A stretch of DNA of 34,794 nt from an uncultured Thiocystis sp. (GCF_903866365.1 NZ_CAIPNF010000147.1:1-34794), one strand, 5' to 3'; positions 18,909-29,714 are shown, counted from the first letter of the stretch. The notes: generated by a model not told the origin, from the letters alone. Translations and numbers: made by a program.

Positions 18909-19980
18909 TCGATTCCTCCAGTGCGGCATGCAAGCAGACTTTCAACGCCCGCGCTTCGGTGTCGAGATCGTCATCGGGCGCACAGCCATATTCGCGCCAC
19001 AGCATGATGAGCTGCTCCTGGATCTCAGCAAGCAGGTGCTCGCGGTTCAAGGCAAAGACATTCAGGCCCAGCGTCGGATCTTCGATGCACAGATACTGCT
19101 GGCTGTCCTCGTCGAGCGTCGGTATATATTCCAGCGGTGTACGCAGGGCGAGCCCGCTGGTCTCCAGGTCAGCGATCGTGAGCGGCGAGAGATCGAGCGG
19201 CTCGATCCGGCTCACGTCCATGAGTCGGCTGGGGTTTCCCTCCTCATCCAGGACGAAGCGGCCCGTCACCTGAATCGGTTCCTTGCGTGCATCAAGAAGA
19301 TCGTCCTCGATCTCGGGCAAATAGGTGCAGACGATCTCGCGTCGAGTCGGGGGATAGAGAATCGTCACCTGCCGGGTGGCAAAATCGATGCGTTGCAGCT
19401 CGCCGGTGACGGTCATGACCGCATCTTCGGTGCTGTCAGCGACCAGCAAGGTGTCGATGAACCGGGCGCTGCGCCATGTCAAGGGTCGGGCTTCCGGCGC
19501 GGCGCGGGTGTGGAGATACAGTCGCGTGCTGCCTTGGTCCTTGGGCAGAAAGCGTTGAAACTCCCGCAGTGCGCGCGCCTTGAAAGGCTCCGGAAGCTGC
19601 CGCGCCAAGGTACTGTGGTCCTGTGCCGCCAGCGCGGCCCAGATCGCCTGCAACTGGTCCAGAATCGGCAGTTTCCCAACAGGCAATTCGTCGACATCGC
19701 CCATCGCCAACGGCAGGGCATAACTGCCGGCCAGGGGCACGCCACAGCGCAAGGCAAACTGCTTGCGCATCGCGCGGCCGGGTTTGAACCGCTCGCCCAG
19801 CGGTTCCCCGGTCTCGATCCTCGCCAGCAGAAAGGCAAGCTGTTGCAAGCCGCTCAACATCGCCACCAGACTTTCGCTCCGGATGGTGTGCACGTCTGCC
19901 TCGCCACCCGCGATCCGGAGCAAGGCGTCGTATTCCGGCGGGATATCCGGCATGGATTCAGCGATGTCGGCGGCATTCAT
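18889..19980 (-). CDS. hypothetical protein, 363 residues, coupled to HicA-like gene
   Basis: I do not recognise a named family. The protein is soluble and acidic. An N-terminal part (about 1-100) contains LVAMLSGLQQLAFLLARIETGE and a conserved-looking stretch with FKPGRAMRKQFALRCGVPLAGSYALPL. A central part (about 150-270) is beta-rich (TRLYLHTRAAPEARPL, AVMTVTGELQRIDFATRQVTILYPP). A C-terminal acidic part has CIEDPTLGLNVFALNREHLLAEIQEQLIMLWREYG. No transmembrane segment or classic DNA-binding motif is seen. ATG 19980 is preferred, 7 nt after the aspartate aminotransferase stop. The ribosome site of the HicA-like gene is embedded in its last codons, so the two are made together. It could be an antitoxin or a regulator of the small partner. 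Confidence 0.7.
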   Translation of the reverse strand: MNAADIAESMPDIPPEYDALLRIAGGEADVHTIRSESLVAMLSGLQQLAFLLARIETGEPLGERFKPGRAMRKQFALRCGVPLAGSYALPLAMGDVDELPVGKLPILDQLQAIWAALAAQDHSTLARQLPEPFKARALREFQRFLPKDQGSTRLYLHTRAAPEARPLTWRSARFIDTLLVADSTEDAVMTVTGELQRIDFATRQVTILYPPTRREIVCTYLPEIEDDLLDARKEPIQVTGRFVLDEEGNPSRLMDVSRIEPLDLSPLTIADLETSGLALRTPLEYIPTLDEDSQQYLCIEDPTLGLNVFALNREHLLAEIQEQLIMLWREYGCAPDDDLDTEARALKVCLHAALEESNAEAKG

Positions 19981-19987
19981 CGGTGTT

Positions 19988-21169
19988 TCATCCCAACCGA
20001 CCAATCCGCTCCAGCGCCTGTTCCAAATTGGCACGACTGGTGGCGATGGAGATGCGCAGATAGCCGTTGAGTCCGAACGCGGACCCTGGGACGATCGCGA
20101 CGCCGGCCTGCTCGATCAGATATTCGGCCAGTTCCAGATCGTTGTTGACGCCGGGCAGCCGCTCGATCAGACCCTGCACCCTGGGAAAGACGTAAAAGGT
20201 GCCGTCGGTTGGCAGACACTCGATGCCGGGGATCTGGTTGAGACGTTCGACCACGAAGTCGTGGCGCTCATGGAACGCCGTGCGCATGATACCGATGCAG
20301 TCCTGCGGCCCTTCCAGCGCCGCCTGGGCCGCGACCTGCGAGATCGAGGTTGGGTTGGAGGTGCTTTGCGACTGGACCTTCTTCATCGCCTTGATGATGT
20401 CGGTCGGGCCGCCCGCGTAGCCGATGCGCCAGCCGGTCATGGAATACGCCTTGGACACGCCATTGAGCACCAGGGTGCGCGGGGCCAGGTCGGGGCAGAC
20501 GTTCAGGATGTTGACGAAGGGGGCCGAACTCCAGCGGATGTGTTCGTACATATCGTCGGTCGCGATCACGACCTTGGGATACTCGCGCAGCACCTCGCCG
20601 AGCGCCGCCAGCTCATCGCGGCGGTAGGCCATGCCGGTCGGGTTGGAGGGGCTATTGATGACGAACAGCCGGCTCTTGTCGTTGAGCGCGCCATTCAATT
20701 GGGCTGGAGTGATCTTGAAGGCTTGCTCGGCACCGGCATGGATCAGCACCGGCGCGCCGCTGGCGAGCAGCACCATGTCCGGGTAGGACACCCAATACGG
20801 CGCCGGGATTACGACCTCGTCGCCTGGATCGAGCAGCGCCTGGGCGAGATTGAAGAAGCTCTGCTTGCCGCCGCAGGAGACCAGAATCTGATCCTGGGCA
20901 TACTCCAGACCGTTTTCGCGCTTGAATTTGTCGATCACGGCCTGCTTGAGTTCGGTCGTCCCGTCGACGGCGGTGTATTTGGTGAATCCCGCCTGGATGG
21001 CCGCGATGGCGGCGGCTTTGATGTGGTCGGGCGTGTCGAAATCGGGTTCGCCCGCGCCGAGTCCGATCACGTCCTTGCCCGCCGCGCGCAGCGCCTTGGC
21101 GCGGGCGGTGATGGCAAGCGTGGCGGACGGCTTGACGGCCTGGACGCGGGCAGCAAGTTTCATGGTCAT
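19988..21169 (-). CDS. aspC: aspartate aminotransferase (class I, PLP-dependent)
   Basis: The 393-residue enzyme transfers the amino group between aspartate and 2-oxoglutarate, in the aspartate-glutamate part of metabolism. The PLP-binding Lys lies in NGVSKAYSMTGWRIGY. Other marks are GAGEPDFDTP near the N-terminus, NSPSNPTG and the C-terminal RISIATSRANLEQALERI with the substrate-binding Arg. It is of the I-gamma (AspAT-like, thermophile/bacillus) type. Residues from the frame opening (21253) to about 21170 do not resemble the family; ATG 21169 (MTMKLAARVQ) or 21163 are possible starts. It lies 7 nt upstream of the unknown 363-residue gene, so the two probably share a transcript. Confidence 0.92.
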   Translation of the reverse strand: MTMKLAARVQAVKPSATLAITARAKALRAAGKDVIGLGAGEPDFDTPDHIKAAAIAAIQAGFTKYTAVDGTTELKQAVIDKFKRENGLEYAQDQILVSCGGKQSFFNLAQALLDPGDEVVIPAPYWVSYPDMVLLASGAPVLIHAGAEQAFKITPAQLNGALNDKSRLFVINSPSNPTGMAYRRDELAALGEVLREYPKVVIATDDMYEHIRWSSAPFVNILNVCPDLAPRTLVLNGVSKAYSMTGWRIGYAGGPTDIIKAMKKVQSQSTSNPTSISQVAAQAALEGPQDCIGIMRTAFHERHDFVVERLNQIPGIECLPTDGTFYVFPRVQGLIERLPGVNNDLELAEYLIEQAGVAIVPGSAFGLNGYLRISIATSRANLEQALERIGRLG

Positions 21170-21308
21170 CGGCGGTAATCTCTGAGGTTCGGTGGTGGCT
21201 GGATGCGCGGAGCGCGGCTTGCAATCATAGCGAAACAACCCAGCGTGAGGCACATGGGTTTAGAGTTCTGTATGCTGACACGGTTATCGATCATCAAGGA
21301 TACGAATC

Positions 21309-22028
21309 ATGGCAAGCACCACGCTGGAAGAAGTGCGGTCGTTATTTCGGGAAGTCGCGGAGCAATTTAAGGAAAGCGACCGCAAATTTCGGGAATCCAC
21401 CCAGGAAAGCGACCGCAAATTTCGAGAATCCACCCAGGAAACCGACCGCAAATTCCAGGAAACTGACCGTAAATTCCAGGAATCCAATCAGGAGACTAAC
21501 CGTAAATTCCAGGAGGTCAGCCGCGAATTTGAGGTATCGGCCAAGCGCTTCAAACAAACCGAACGCATGATCAAGGAGATCGGCTGCCAGATTGGCGGGA
21601 TCGGCGACAAATTTGGGTATTTCACCGAAGGCATGGCACTGCCGTCCATGGAGCGCATTCTGGCCAAACGGTTTGGCATGACGGTCGTCATGCCGCGGGT
21701 CCGGATCCGCAAGGGCGGAGAAACCATCGAAATCGATGTCCTCTCCTACGCAAACGGCGACGTCAACCTGGCGGTTGTCGTGGAAGTGAAGAGTCGGGTC
21801 AAGAAGGACTCGATTCTCCAGTTTCGCAACATCATGGAGCGATTTCGGGAATTTTTCCCCGAGCACGGGAACAAAACCGTGCTGGGGATTCTGGCGGGTG
21901 TCGACTGGGATCGGGGCACCGAGGAAGAAGCGCGCGACGCCGGCTTCCTGACCGCGTCCATTCATGACGAGATTTTCAAACTGACCACGGCGTCCGATTT
22001 CGTCCCCAAACGCTGGGGGGAAGGATGA
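21309..22028 (+). CDS. coiled-coil protein with PD-(D/E)XK-like domain (DUF3782-like)
   Basis: The 239-residue protein begins with a long charged coiled coil (about 10-85) made of 11- and 7-residue repeats of the type [11 protein letters not shown]. The C-terminal half has the order [25 protein letters not shown], which fits the D...ExK core of the PD-(D/E)XK nuclease superfamily. DUF3782-type proteins have this architecture; function is not established. Start ATG 21309 is the first in frame. It ends 13 bp before uvrB on the same strand and may be co-transcribed, which invites but does not prove a DNA-repair link. The 5' coding sequence is internally repetitive at DNA level. Confidence 0.8.
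   Translation: MASTTLEEVRSLFREVAEQFKESDRKFRESTQESDRKFRESTQETDRKFQETDRKFQESNQETNRKFQEVSREFEVSAKRFKQTERMIKEIGCQIGGIGDKFGYFTEGMALPSMERILAKRFGMTVVMPRVRIRKGGETIEIDVLSYANGDVNLAVVVEVKSRVKKDSILQFRNIMERFREFFPEHGNKTVLGILAGVDWDRGTEEEARDAGFLTASIHDEIFKLTTASDFVPKRWGEG
21372..21524 (+). repeat. in-frame 33-bp/21-bp tandem repeats in the coiled-coil gene
   Basis: Units 21372-21404 and 21405-21437 are 33 bp with one visible difference. They are followed by a related 21-bp unit (21438-21458), another 33-bp unit (21459-21491) and a diverged copy. Each encodes an 11- or 7-residue coiled-coil period. The unit number is likely variable between strains. Confidence 0.85.
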
Positions 22029-22041
22029 GAGAAATTCCCGC

Positions 22042-24051
<2,010 letters not shown>

Positions 24052-24093
24052 ACGCCGGCAGGATGTCGGCGATCGGCGCGCGATGCGCCGCTT

Positions 24094-24116
24094 GTCACAC
24101 CGCTTTGCGGTGTGAC
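24094..24116. terminator. strong hairpin after uvrB
   Basis: GTCACACCGC and GCGGTGTGAC are a perfect 10-bp inverted repeat around a TTT loop. A second small inverted pair (GCCT/AGGC, 24117-24129) follows. It lies between the convergent uvrB and pRiA4b-like genes and would serve as a two-way terminator, although it lacks a long T-run. Confidence 0.6.
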
Positions 24117-24155
24117 GCCTGTATCAGGCGCTCCGCGCCCCGGCTCCCAACCCAT

Positions 24156-24719
24156 TCATCGAAAATACTCAAGCAGCGGTGCATTGATTTCGTCGAGATC
24201 GAAGGCGTCGGGATCGAAGTCGCCGCCGATCCAGTCCTTGTAATCCTCGTGTTCCGGGTGTTGCGGATCGCGCAATGCCTCAAGAAAGCCGTAATAACCC
24301 CAGATCCCGCCAACGTCCTCCGGCGGGCAGGCGCCCTTGCCTTTGATACATCGCGGCAGGACGGCTTCAGGGTCGAAGGGCAGAATTTTCTCCAGCGTGA
24401 CTTTGTGCTCCCAGCTATCCCCGAAATCGTATTCGTAGATGAGCGAATCCTTCTCTTTCTTCAGGAGTTGACTGAGCTTGTAGCGACTCTCGTTCAGAGT
24501 TTCCGAGAAAGGATCGTCCGGGTCTGGGGTGCCGTAGTAATTGCCGCCCGCGACGAACTGATGCAGGTGCGAATCCTCCCAGCCCATGACGATTTGCAGC
24601 ACGGCATGAAACACCGGCAGCGGCACGGTATCGACGATCAGCAGACGCCGCCAGATCGGCGGTTTCGCGCCGCTCAGAGCGATCTTAAGTTGATCGATTT
24701 TTCGGGGATCTTTGGTCAT
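24156..24719 (-). CDS. plasmid pRiA4b ORF-3-like family protein
   Basis: A 187-residue soluble protein with the recognised pattern of this family: LKIALSGAKPPIWRRLLIVDTVPL, FHAVLQIVMGWEDSHLHQF, YEYDFGDSWEHKVTLEKIL and ACPPEDVGGIWGYYGFLEAL. The family is common on mobile plasmids and chromosomes; its biochemical role is unknown. ATG 24719 has AGAGG 8-9 nt upstream, and residues from further upstream are not conserved. It is divergent from the cyclotransferase-like gene and convergent with uvrB. Confidence 0.9.
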   Translation of the reverse strand: MTKDPRKIDQLKIALSGAKPPIWRRLLIVDTVPLPVFHAVLQIVMGWEDSHLHQFVAGGNYYGTPDPDDPFSETLNESRYKLSQLLKKEKDSLIYEYDFGDSWEHKVTLEKILPFDPEAVLPRCIKGKGACPPEDVGGIWGYYGFLEALRDPQHPEHEDYKDWIGGDFDPDAFDLDEINAPLLEYFR

Positions 24720-24830
24720 GGTTCGAGACCTCTCAGGTGCATTTCGCATCGCCGACGTTTGGCTCGTCGAGATTGTATGAGAAGACCGCCCGAAATGGTT
24801 CATCGAAATTCCCGCAAGGGCCGTATCTGG

Positions 24831-25688
24831 ATGGCATCCACGTCCGAATCCCTGCGGCTTCGCGCGACACAAGTTTCGATGCTGCTAGCCTTGTTCAGCG
24901 CCTTCCCGGATCGCGGCGACGCCAGCGGCCTACCCTCCACCACGGTTCCGGTCTTCGGCTACCGCGTCGTGGCGAGCTTCCCGCATGACCCCGCCGCCTT
25001 CACCCAGGGGCTGGTCGTGATCGACGGTCAACTCTTCGAGGGGACCGGAAACTATGGGGCATCGACGCTGCGCCGGGTGGAGCTTGCCACCGGCCGCGTC
25101 GAACGGGAAACCCGGCTGGCGCCCGAGCTGTTTGGAGAGGGAATCGCCCATTGGCACGGGCGGCTCGTGCAACTGACCTGGCGCGAAGGACTTGGCCTCA
25201 TCCGCGACCGCGACAGCCTGGAGATCCGCGAAACCTTCCGGTACCGCGGCGAGGGCTGGGGCCTCGCGCAGGATGGACGCCACTGGATCATGAGCGATGG
25301 CACGGCCGAGCTGCGCTTTCTGGACCCCGAGTCACGGCGTGTCGTGCGCCGCCTGACCGTGCGCGATGGCACGCGCCCCATCCGCTTTCTGAACGAGCTG
25401 GAATATATCGCCGGCGAGGTCTGGGCCAATGTCTGGCACCAGGACTATCTGGTGCGGATCGACCCGGACAGCGGCGCGGTGACGGGCTATCTCGATCTGA
25501 CTGGACTCTACCCGGAGCCCGAGCGACCGAGCCGCGAGGCGGTGCTCAACGGCATCGCCCATGACGCGACGACCGATCGCCTGTACGTCACGGGCAAATA
25601 CTGGCCGCGTCTGTATCAGATCGAGGTCGTGCCAACGGCGAGAGAGTTTTCTACCGATAAAGGAGTCAACTCACGCGAGCGTCTTTGA
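24831..25688 (+). CDS. glutaminyl-peptide cyclotransferase-like protein
   Basis: The protein resembles bacterial and plant-type glutamine cyclotransferases, which turn N-terminal Gln into pyroglutamate. These have a five-bladed beta-propeller fold, visible here as repeats. Motifs are FTQGLVVIDGQLFEGTGNYG, GWGLAQDGRHWIMSDG, FLNELEYIAGEVWANVWHQDYLVRIDP and VLNGIAHDATTDRLYVTGKYWP. An N-terminal stretch up to GDA looks like a signal peptide, so export is likely. Start ATG 24831 follows an AAGGGC; ATG 24777 is possible. After LYQIEVVP the frame continues about 15 residues (TAREFSTDKGVNSRERL) with no family resemblance, suggesting the natural stop was lost. Confidence 0.85.
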   Translation: MASTSESLRLRATQVSMLLALFSAFPDRGDASGLPSTTVPVFGYRVVASFPHDPAAFTQGLVVIDGQLFEGTGNYGASTLRRVELATGRVERETRLAPELFGEGIAHWHGRLVQLTWREGLGLIRDRDSLEIRETFRYRGEGWGLAQDGRHWIMSDGTAELRFLDPESRRVVRRLTVRDGTRPIRFLNELEYIAGEVWANVWHQDYLVRIDPDSGAVTGYLDLTGLYPEPERPSREAVLNGIAHDATTDRLYVTGKYWPRLYQIEVVPTAREFSTDKGVNSRERL

Positions 25689-25908
25689 GAACATGAAGAC
25701 CGCCGCGCCCACGGCCATGCGGGGCGCTTCCGAGCATCCGCCGATGTCGCCCAGGGTACGCTCGCGCTTGAACTGAGACGCACGAACTTCAAGCCGGCCA
25801 TACCCTGGTTCGGAGTGAACGCCGGCGTTGTCATCGGAGGTGCCCCCTTGATGCAGCAATAGAGTCTTGACCTGGACGCGACCCAATCCCTTTCGTTGAT
25901 CGGCGGGG
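25689..25908. other. unassigned gap between cyclotransferase and dedA
   Basis: This 220-bp stretch lies between convergent genes. A minus-strand reading (about 25671-25886, ending GAAVFMFSKTLA) is open for 71 residues from a TTG, but I recognise no family and see no ribosome site. It may be a decayed gene remnant. Confidence 0.4.
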
Positions 25909-26517
25909 TCAGGACGAGACCGCCTGCCGTCGCTGCCAGACCGTATAACCGACGAGCGTCAGACCGACGAAGACCATGAGCGCGATGGTCACCAGAGGCA
26001 GATTATCCTGGAGCAGAGATTCATTCCCGCCGATGAAATATCCCAGGGCGATCAAGATTGCGGACCAGAGTCCTGCCCCGAAGGCGGTGTAAAACGCAAA
26101 GGTCATGACCTTCATGCGGCACAACCCGGCGGGGAGCGAGATAAGATGCCGGATCCCAGGAATCAGACGACCGGTGAAGGTGGAAATAGCCCCATGCCGG
26201 GCGAAGAAGGCATCTGTCTTGTGTAGGAGCGCAGGCCGCACGAAAAAATATTTTCCATAGCGTTCCAGGAACGGGCGTCCGACCCAGAGCGCGAACCCAT
26301 AGTTGACGAATGCGCCCATCAGACTGCCGATGGTCGAGGCAAGAAAAATCAGGATCAGATTCATCTCGCCCTGATAGGCAAGATAGCCGGCCGGGATCAG
26401 CACCAGTTCGCTCGGAACCGGTAGGACGGTGGATTCCAGCGCCATCAGGACGAAGATGCCGGCGTATCCCCAGCCGTTTACCGTCACCAGGATCCAGTCG
26501 ATGAATTCATGCAGCAT
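25909..26517 (-). CDS. DedA-family inner membrane protein
   Basis: A 202-residue polytopic protein with the DedA/SNARE-associated family pattern. These are ESTVLPVPSELVLIPAGYLA near the N-terminus (acidic residue and LPxPSE) and FFARHGAISTFTGRLIPGIRHLISLPAGLCRM in the middle. The latter contains the conserved GR.IPGIR. Four or more hydrophobic segments can be seen. DedA proteins are thought to scramble or flip undecaprenyl phosphate or phospholipids and support envelope homeostasis. It is divergent from the nif operon, sharing the 300-bp region that holds the sigma-54 promoter. Confidence 0.93.
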   Translation of the reverse strand: MLHEFIDWILVTVNGWGYAGIFVLMALESTVLPVPSELVLIPAGYLAYQGEMNLILIFLASTIGSLMGAFVNYGFALWVGRPFLERYGKYFFVRPALLHKTDAFFARHGAISTFTGRLIPGIRHLISLPAGLCRMKVMTFAFYTAFGAGLWSAILIALGYFIGGNESLLQDNLPLVTIALMVFVGLTLVGYTVWQRRQAVSS

Positions 26518-26704
26518 CCGCGAATGACCTCATTAGTAAGTTTGAATTGCGGTCCGCAGGATGCTGGCCGCTGGCCGCGTTCGTCGAAATCCGGCCAAGG
26601 CCGCGCGGGCAACATTGACTCAGAGGGGCGCGGATCAGGGCTCATTCTGCCATCGGAGCCGATTTGACGCGACCGCTTGTCGAGGTTCCCGCAAGGAGGC
26701 GAAT

Positions 26705-26720
26705 TGTCGGAAATCTTACA
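26705..26720 (+). promoter_or_regulatory. NifA upstream activator sequence
   Basis: TGT at 26705-26707 and ACA at 26718-26720 are separated by exactly 10 nt, the NifA consensus TGT-N10-ACA. The centre lies about 79 nt upstream of the predicted transcription start, in the usual range for NifA enhancer sites. Confidence 0.82.
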
Positions 26721-26765
26721 GGACTGACGGCAGCCTTTGCCGAATAAAATCAAGTATTAGAGAAA

Positions 26766-26782
26766 TGGCATGAAGCCTGCTT
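26766..26782 (+). promoter_or_regulatory. sigma-54 (RpoN) -24/-12 promoter of the nifEN operon
   Basis: TGGCATGAAGCCTGCTT matches TGGCACG-N4-TTGCT, with GG (26767-26768) and GC (26779-26780) exactly 10 nt apart as sigma-54 requires. Transcription should start near 26791. That excludes the TTG at 26781 as a translation start and supports the ATG at 26817. Confidence 0.87.
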
Positions 26783-26816
26783 GAACACGCTCATCGCGAA
26801 CGCCTTGGACATCTCC

Positions 26817-29687
26817 ATGAAGCAGAAAGACATTGCCGCCCTGCTCGACGAGCCGGCCTGCGCGCACAATCGAAAGGAAAAATCCGGCTGCGCCAAGCCC
26901 AAGCCGGGTGCCACGGCCGGCGGTTGCACCTTCGACGGGGCGCAGATCGCCATGCTGCCGATCGGCGATGTCGCCCACATCGTCCATGGCTCCATCGCCT
27001 GTGCCGGCAATTCCTGGGACAACCGGGGCACCCGCTCCAGCGGCCCGACCCTCTACAAGATCGGCATGACCACCGACCTGACCGAGCAGGACATCATCAT
27101 GGGTCGCGGCGAAAAGCGGCTCTTCCACTCGATCAAACAGGCCATCGACAGCTACCAGCCGGCGGCGGTCTTCGTCTACAACACCTGCGTCCCCGCCCTG
27201 ACCGGCGATGACATGGTCGCCGTCTGCAAGGACGCGCAGGCGCGCTGGGGCACGCCGGTGGTCCCGATCGACGCCGCCGGTTTCTATGGGGCCAAAAACC
27301 TCGGGAGCCGGATCGCGGGCGAGGCGATGGTCAAGTATGTCTGCGGCACCCGCGAGCCGGATCCGCTCCCCGAGGGCATCGAGCGCGAAGGCTTCAAGAT
27401 CCACGACATCTGTCTGATCGGCGAGTACAACATCGCCGGCGAACTCTGGCGCGTGCTGCCGCTGTTCGACGAACTCGGGTTGCGGGTGCTCTGCACGCTC
27501 TCGGGCGACGGCCGCTTCCGCGAGGTGCAGACCATGCACCGCGCGGAGGTCAACATGATGGTCTGCTCGCGGGCGCTGGTGAATGTCGCCCGCAAGCTCC
27601 AGGACGCCTACGGCACGCCCTGGTTCGAGGGCAGTTTCTATGGGGTACGGGATGTCTCGCAGGCGCTGCGCGATTTCGCCCGGATTCTCGACGATCCCGA
27701 TCTCACCGCCCGCGTCGAGGCCGTGATCGCCCGCGAAGAGGCCCGCGCCAATGCCGCGCTCGCACCCTGGCGCCAGCGTCTGCAAGGCAAGAAGGTGCTG
27801 CTCTATACCGGCGGCGTCAAATCCTGGTCGGTGATCTCCGCGCTTCAGGATCTGGGCATGACCGTGGTCGCCAGCGGCACCCGCAAGTCCACCGAGGACG
27901 ACAAGGCGCGCATCCGCGAACTCATGGGCGAGGACGCGGTGATGCTCGAAGAGGGCAATCCGCGCACCCTGATCGACATGGTGAACGCGCAGGGTATCGA
28001 CATCCTGATCGCCGGCGGACGCAACATGTACACCGCGCTCAAGGCGCGCATCCCCTTTCTGGACATCAATCAGGAACGCGAATTCGGCTATTCCGGCTAT
28101 GCCGGCATGGAGGAACTGGCGAAACAACTCTGCCTGACCATCGAGAGCCCGGTCTGGGAGGCGGTCCGCCGTCCCGCGCCCTGGGGCAGACCGGTCAGCA
28201 ACCAGCCACCAGCCTCCAGCGTTGAGCTTGACATGGCAAAACGGTACAACGCAATCGCTGGAGGCTGGAGGCTGACGGCTGGGGGCTGTCTGCCTGAGAT
28301 CGTCAAACGCAAGAAAGCACTCTCGGTCAGCCCGCTCAAGGCCAGCTCGACGGTCGGCGCGGCGCTCGCCTTTCTGGGGTTCAATCGCGCCATCCCGATG
28401 CTGCATGGCGCTCAGGGTTGCACCGCCTTCGGCAAGATCCTGTTCGTGCGTCATTTCCGCGAACCCATCCCGTTGCAGTCGACCGCCATCGATCAGATCA
28501 GCGCCGTCATGGGCAGCGAAGCGATGGTGATCGAGGGACTCAAAACACTCTGCGAGAAGCACGCCCCCGACCTGATCGGCGTGCCGACCACCGGACTGGT
28601 GGAAACGCAGGGCGCGGACATCCAGATGGCGGTGCACGTCTTCCGCCAGACCTATCCGCAGTTCGACGCCATCCCGGTGGTCGCGGTCTCGACCCCGGAT
28701 TTCACCGGATCGATGGAGACGGGTTACGCCGAGGCGACCCGTGCCATCATCGAGACCCTGGTCCCGACCGCCGCCGAGGCGAACACCCAGCCGGGGCGGC
28801 GCCGGCGTCAGGTCAATGTGCTGGCCGGCTCGCATCTGACGCCCGGCGATCTGGAGCACCTCAAGGACCTGATCGAGCTGTTCGGGCTGCGCCCGGTGGT
28901 GCTGCCCGACCTCTCCGATTCGCTGGACGGACACCTGCCCGAGTCTGATTACAGCCCGCTCTCCATCGGCGGCGCACTGGTCAGCGAACTCGCGACCCTG
29001 GGCGATGCCCTGGCGACGCTCGTCATCGGCAACTCGATGCAGGCACCGGCGGACGTGCTCAAGGCCCGCACCGGCGTACCCGATCATCGTTTCCCGCACC
29101 TCATGGGGCTGGATGCCGTCGACGCGCTGATCCTGACCCTGTCCGAGCTTGCCGCCGTGCCGGTCCCGGCCAAAATCGAGCGCCAGCGCGCGCAGCTTCA
29201 GGACGCCATGCTGGACTGTCATTTCATGCTCGGCATGTCGCGCTTCGCCATCGCCGCCGACCCGGATCTGCTGGTCAGTCTGACCCAGATGCTCGCCGGC
29301 GTCGGGGCGGAAACCGTGGTCGCCGTCAGCCCGATCAACGCCCCCTCTCTGACGAATGCCGTCTGCGATCAGGTCAAGATCGGCGATCTGGAGGATCTAG
29401 AACTTGGCGCGCGCGCACGCAAGGCCGAAGTCCTGATCACCAACTCGCACGGCGTCCACACGGGGAAGCGTCTCGGCATCCCGCTGCTACGGGCCGGTTT
29501 CCCCCAATACGACCTGCTGGGCGGTTTCCAGCGCACCTGGATCGGCTATCAGGGCACGCGCGCGACCCTCTTCGATCTGGCCAACATCCTGCTGACGCAG
29601 GAAAAAGGCGAAATCCATCCCTATCGCTCGCCGCTCAAACAATGGCCCGACAACGAGCGACACACCGAAATCAAACACGCCGCGTAG
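26817..29687 (+). CDS. nifEN: NifE-NifN fusion, nitrogenase FeMo-cofactor scaffold
   Basis: One 956-codon frame joins two proteins normally encoded separately. NifE is residues 1 to about 461 ([13 protein letters not shown]..., [72 protein letters not shown]). NifN is about 492-956 ([25 protein letters not shown]-equivalent [53 protein letters not shown]). Together they build the alpha2beta2 scaffold that matures the FeMo-cofactor before insertion into NifDK. About 30 linker residues (462-491) come from an imperfect palindrome (28196-28288) with no stop. The usual nifE stop and nifN ATG are gone; the residue before PEIVKR is CTG. ATG 26817 is chosen over TTG 26781 because of the promoter. It leads an operon with nifX and others. 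A weak CTG restart at 28290 (GGGGG nearby) cannot be excluded. Confidence 0.93.
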   Translation: MKQKDIAALLDEPACAHNRKEKSGCAKPKPGATAGGCTFDGAQIAMLPIGDVAHIVHGSIACAGNSWDNRGTRSSGPTLYKIGMTTDLTEQDIIMGRGEKRLFHSIKQAIDSYQPAAVFVYNTCVPALTGDDMVAVCKDAQARWGTPVVPIDAAGFYGAKNLGSRIAGEAMVKYVCGTREPDPLPEGIEREGFKIHDICLIGEYNIAGELWRVLPLFDELGLRVLCTLSGDGRFREVQTMHRAEVNMMVCSRALVNVARKLQDAYGTPWFEGSFYGVRDVSQALRDFARILDDPDLTARVEAVIAREEARANAALAPWRQRLQGKKVLLYTGGVKSWSVISALQDLGMTVVASGTRKSTEDDKARIRELMGEDAVMLEEGNPRTLIDMVNAQGIDILIAGGRNMYTALKARIPFLDINQEREFGYSGYAGMEELAKQLCLTIESPVWEAVRRPAPWGRPVSNQPPASSVELDMAKRYNAIAGGWRLTAGGCLPEIVKRKKALSVSPLKASSTVGAALAFLGFNRAIPMLHGAQGCTAFGKILFVRHFREPIPLQSTAIDQISAVMGSEAMVIEGLKTLCEKHAPDLIGVPTTGLVETQGADIQMAVHVFRQTYPQFDAIPVVAVSTPDFTGSMETGYAEATRAIIETLVPTAAEANTQPGRRRRQVNVLAGSHLTPGDLEHLKDLIELFGLRPVVLPDLSDSLDGHLPESDYSPLSIGGALVSELATLGDALATLVIGNSMQAPADVLKARTGVPDHRFPHLMGLDAVDALILTLSELAAVPVPAKIERQRAQLQDAMLDCHFMLGMSRFAIAADPDLLVSLTQMLAGVGAETVVAVSPINAPSLTNAVCDQVKIGDLEDLELGARARKAEVLITNSHGVHTGKRLGIPLLRAGFPQYDLLGGFQRTWIGYQGTRATLFDLANILLTQEKGEIHPYRSPLKQWPDNERHTEIKHAA
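28196..28288. repeat. 93-bp imperfect palindrome at the nifE-nifN junction
   Basis: The left arm (28196-28221) is built of CAGCC/CCAG steps ending CCTCCAGCG. The right arm (28256-28288) reads its inverse, with one extra 7-bp GCTGGAG step. The arms enclose a 34-nt spacer. It is exactly 31 codons and keeps the frame open from nifE into nifN. The composition suggests a dispersed palindromic repeat inserted here; copies elsewhere in the genome are expected. Confidence 0.85.
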
Positions 29688-29714
29688 GATGGGTAGAGCG
29701 AAGCGAAACCCATC
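29688..29714. repeat. small palindromic repeat directly after the nifN stop
   Basis: GATGGGT at 29688-29694 and ACCCATC at 29708-29714 form a hairpin, with GAGCGAAGCG in the loop. It begins immediately after the TAG stop, so the stop probably belongs to the repeat flank. The GATGGGT...AACCCATC type recurs in many bacterial genomes in my memory. It lies between nifEN and nifX and may act on mRNA stability. Confidence 0.75.

Noticed and set aside
26781-26816. TTG start for NifE with 12 extra residues
   Set aside because: The TTG overlaps the -12 part of the sigma-54 promoter, upstream of the predicted transcript start; the conserved NifE N-terminus begins at 26817.
26757-29222. Long minus-strand open frame of 821 codons opposite nifEN
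   Set aside because: It is the antisense shadow of a GC-rich gene. Composition is low-complexity (His, Arg, Gly, Asp) with no domain, and the plus strand holds clear NifE and NifN motifs.
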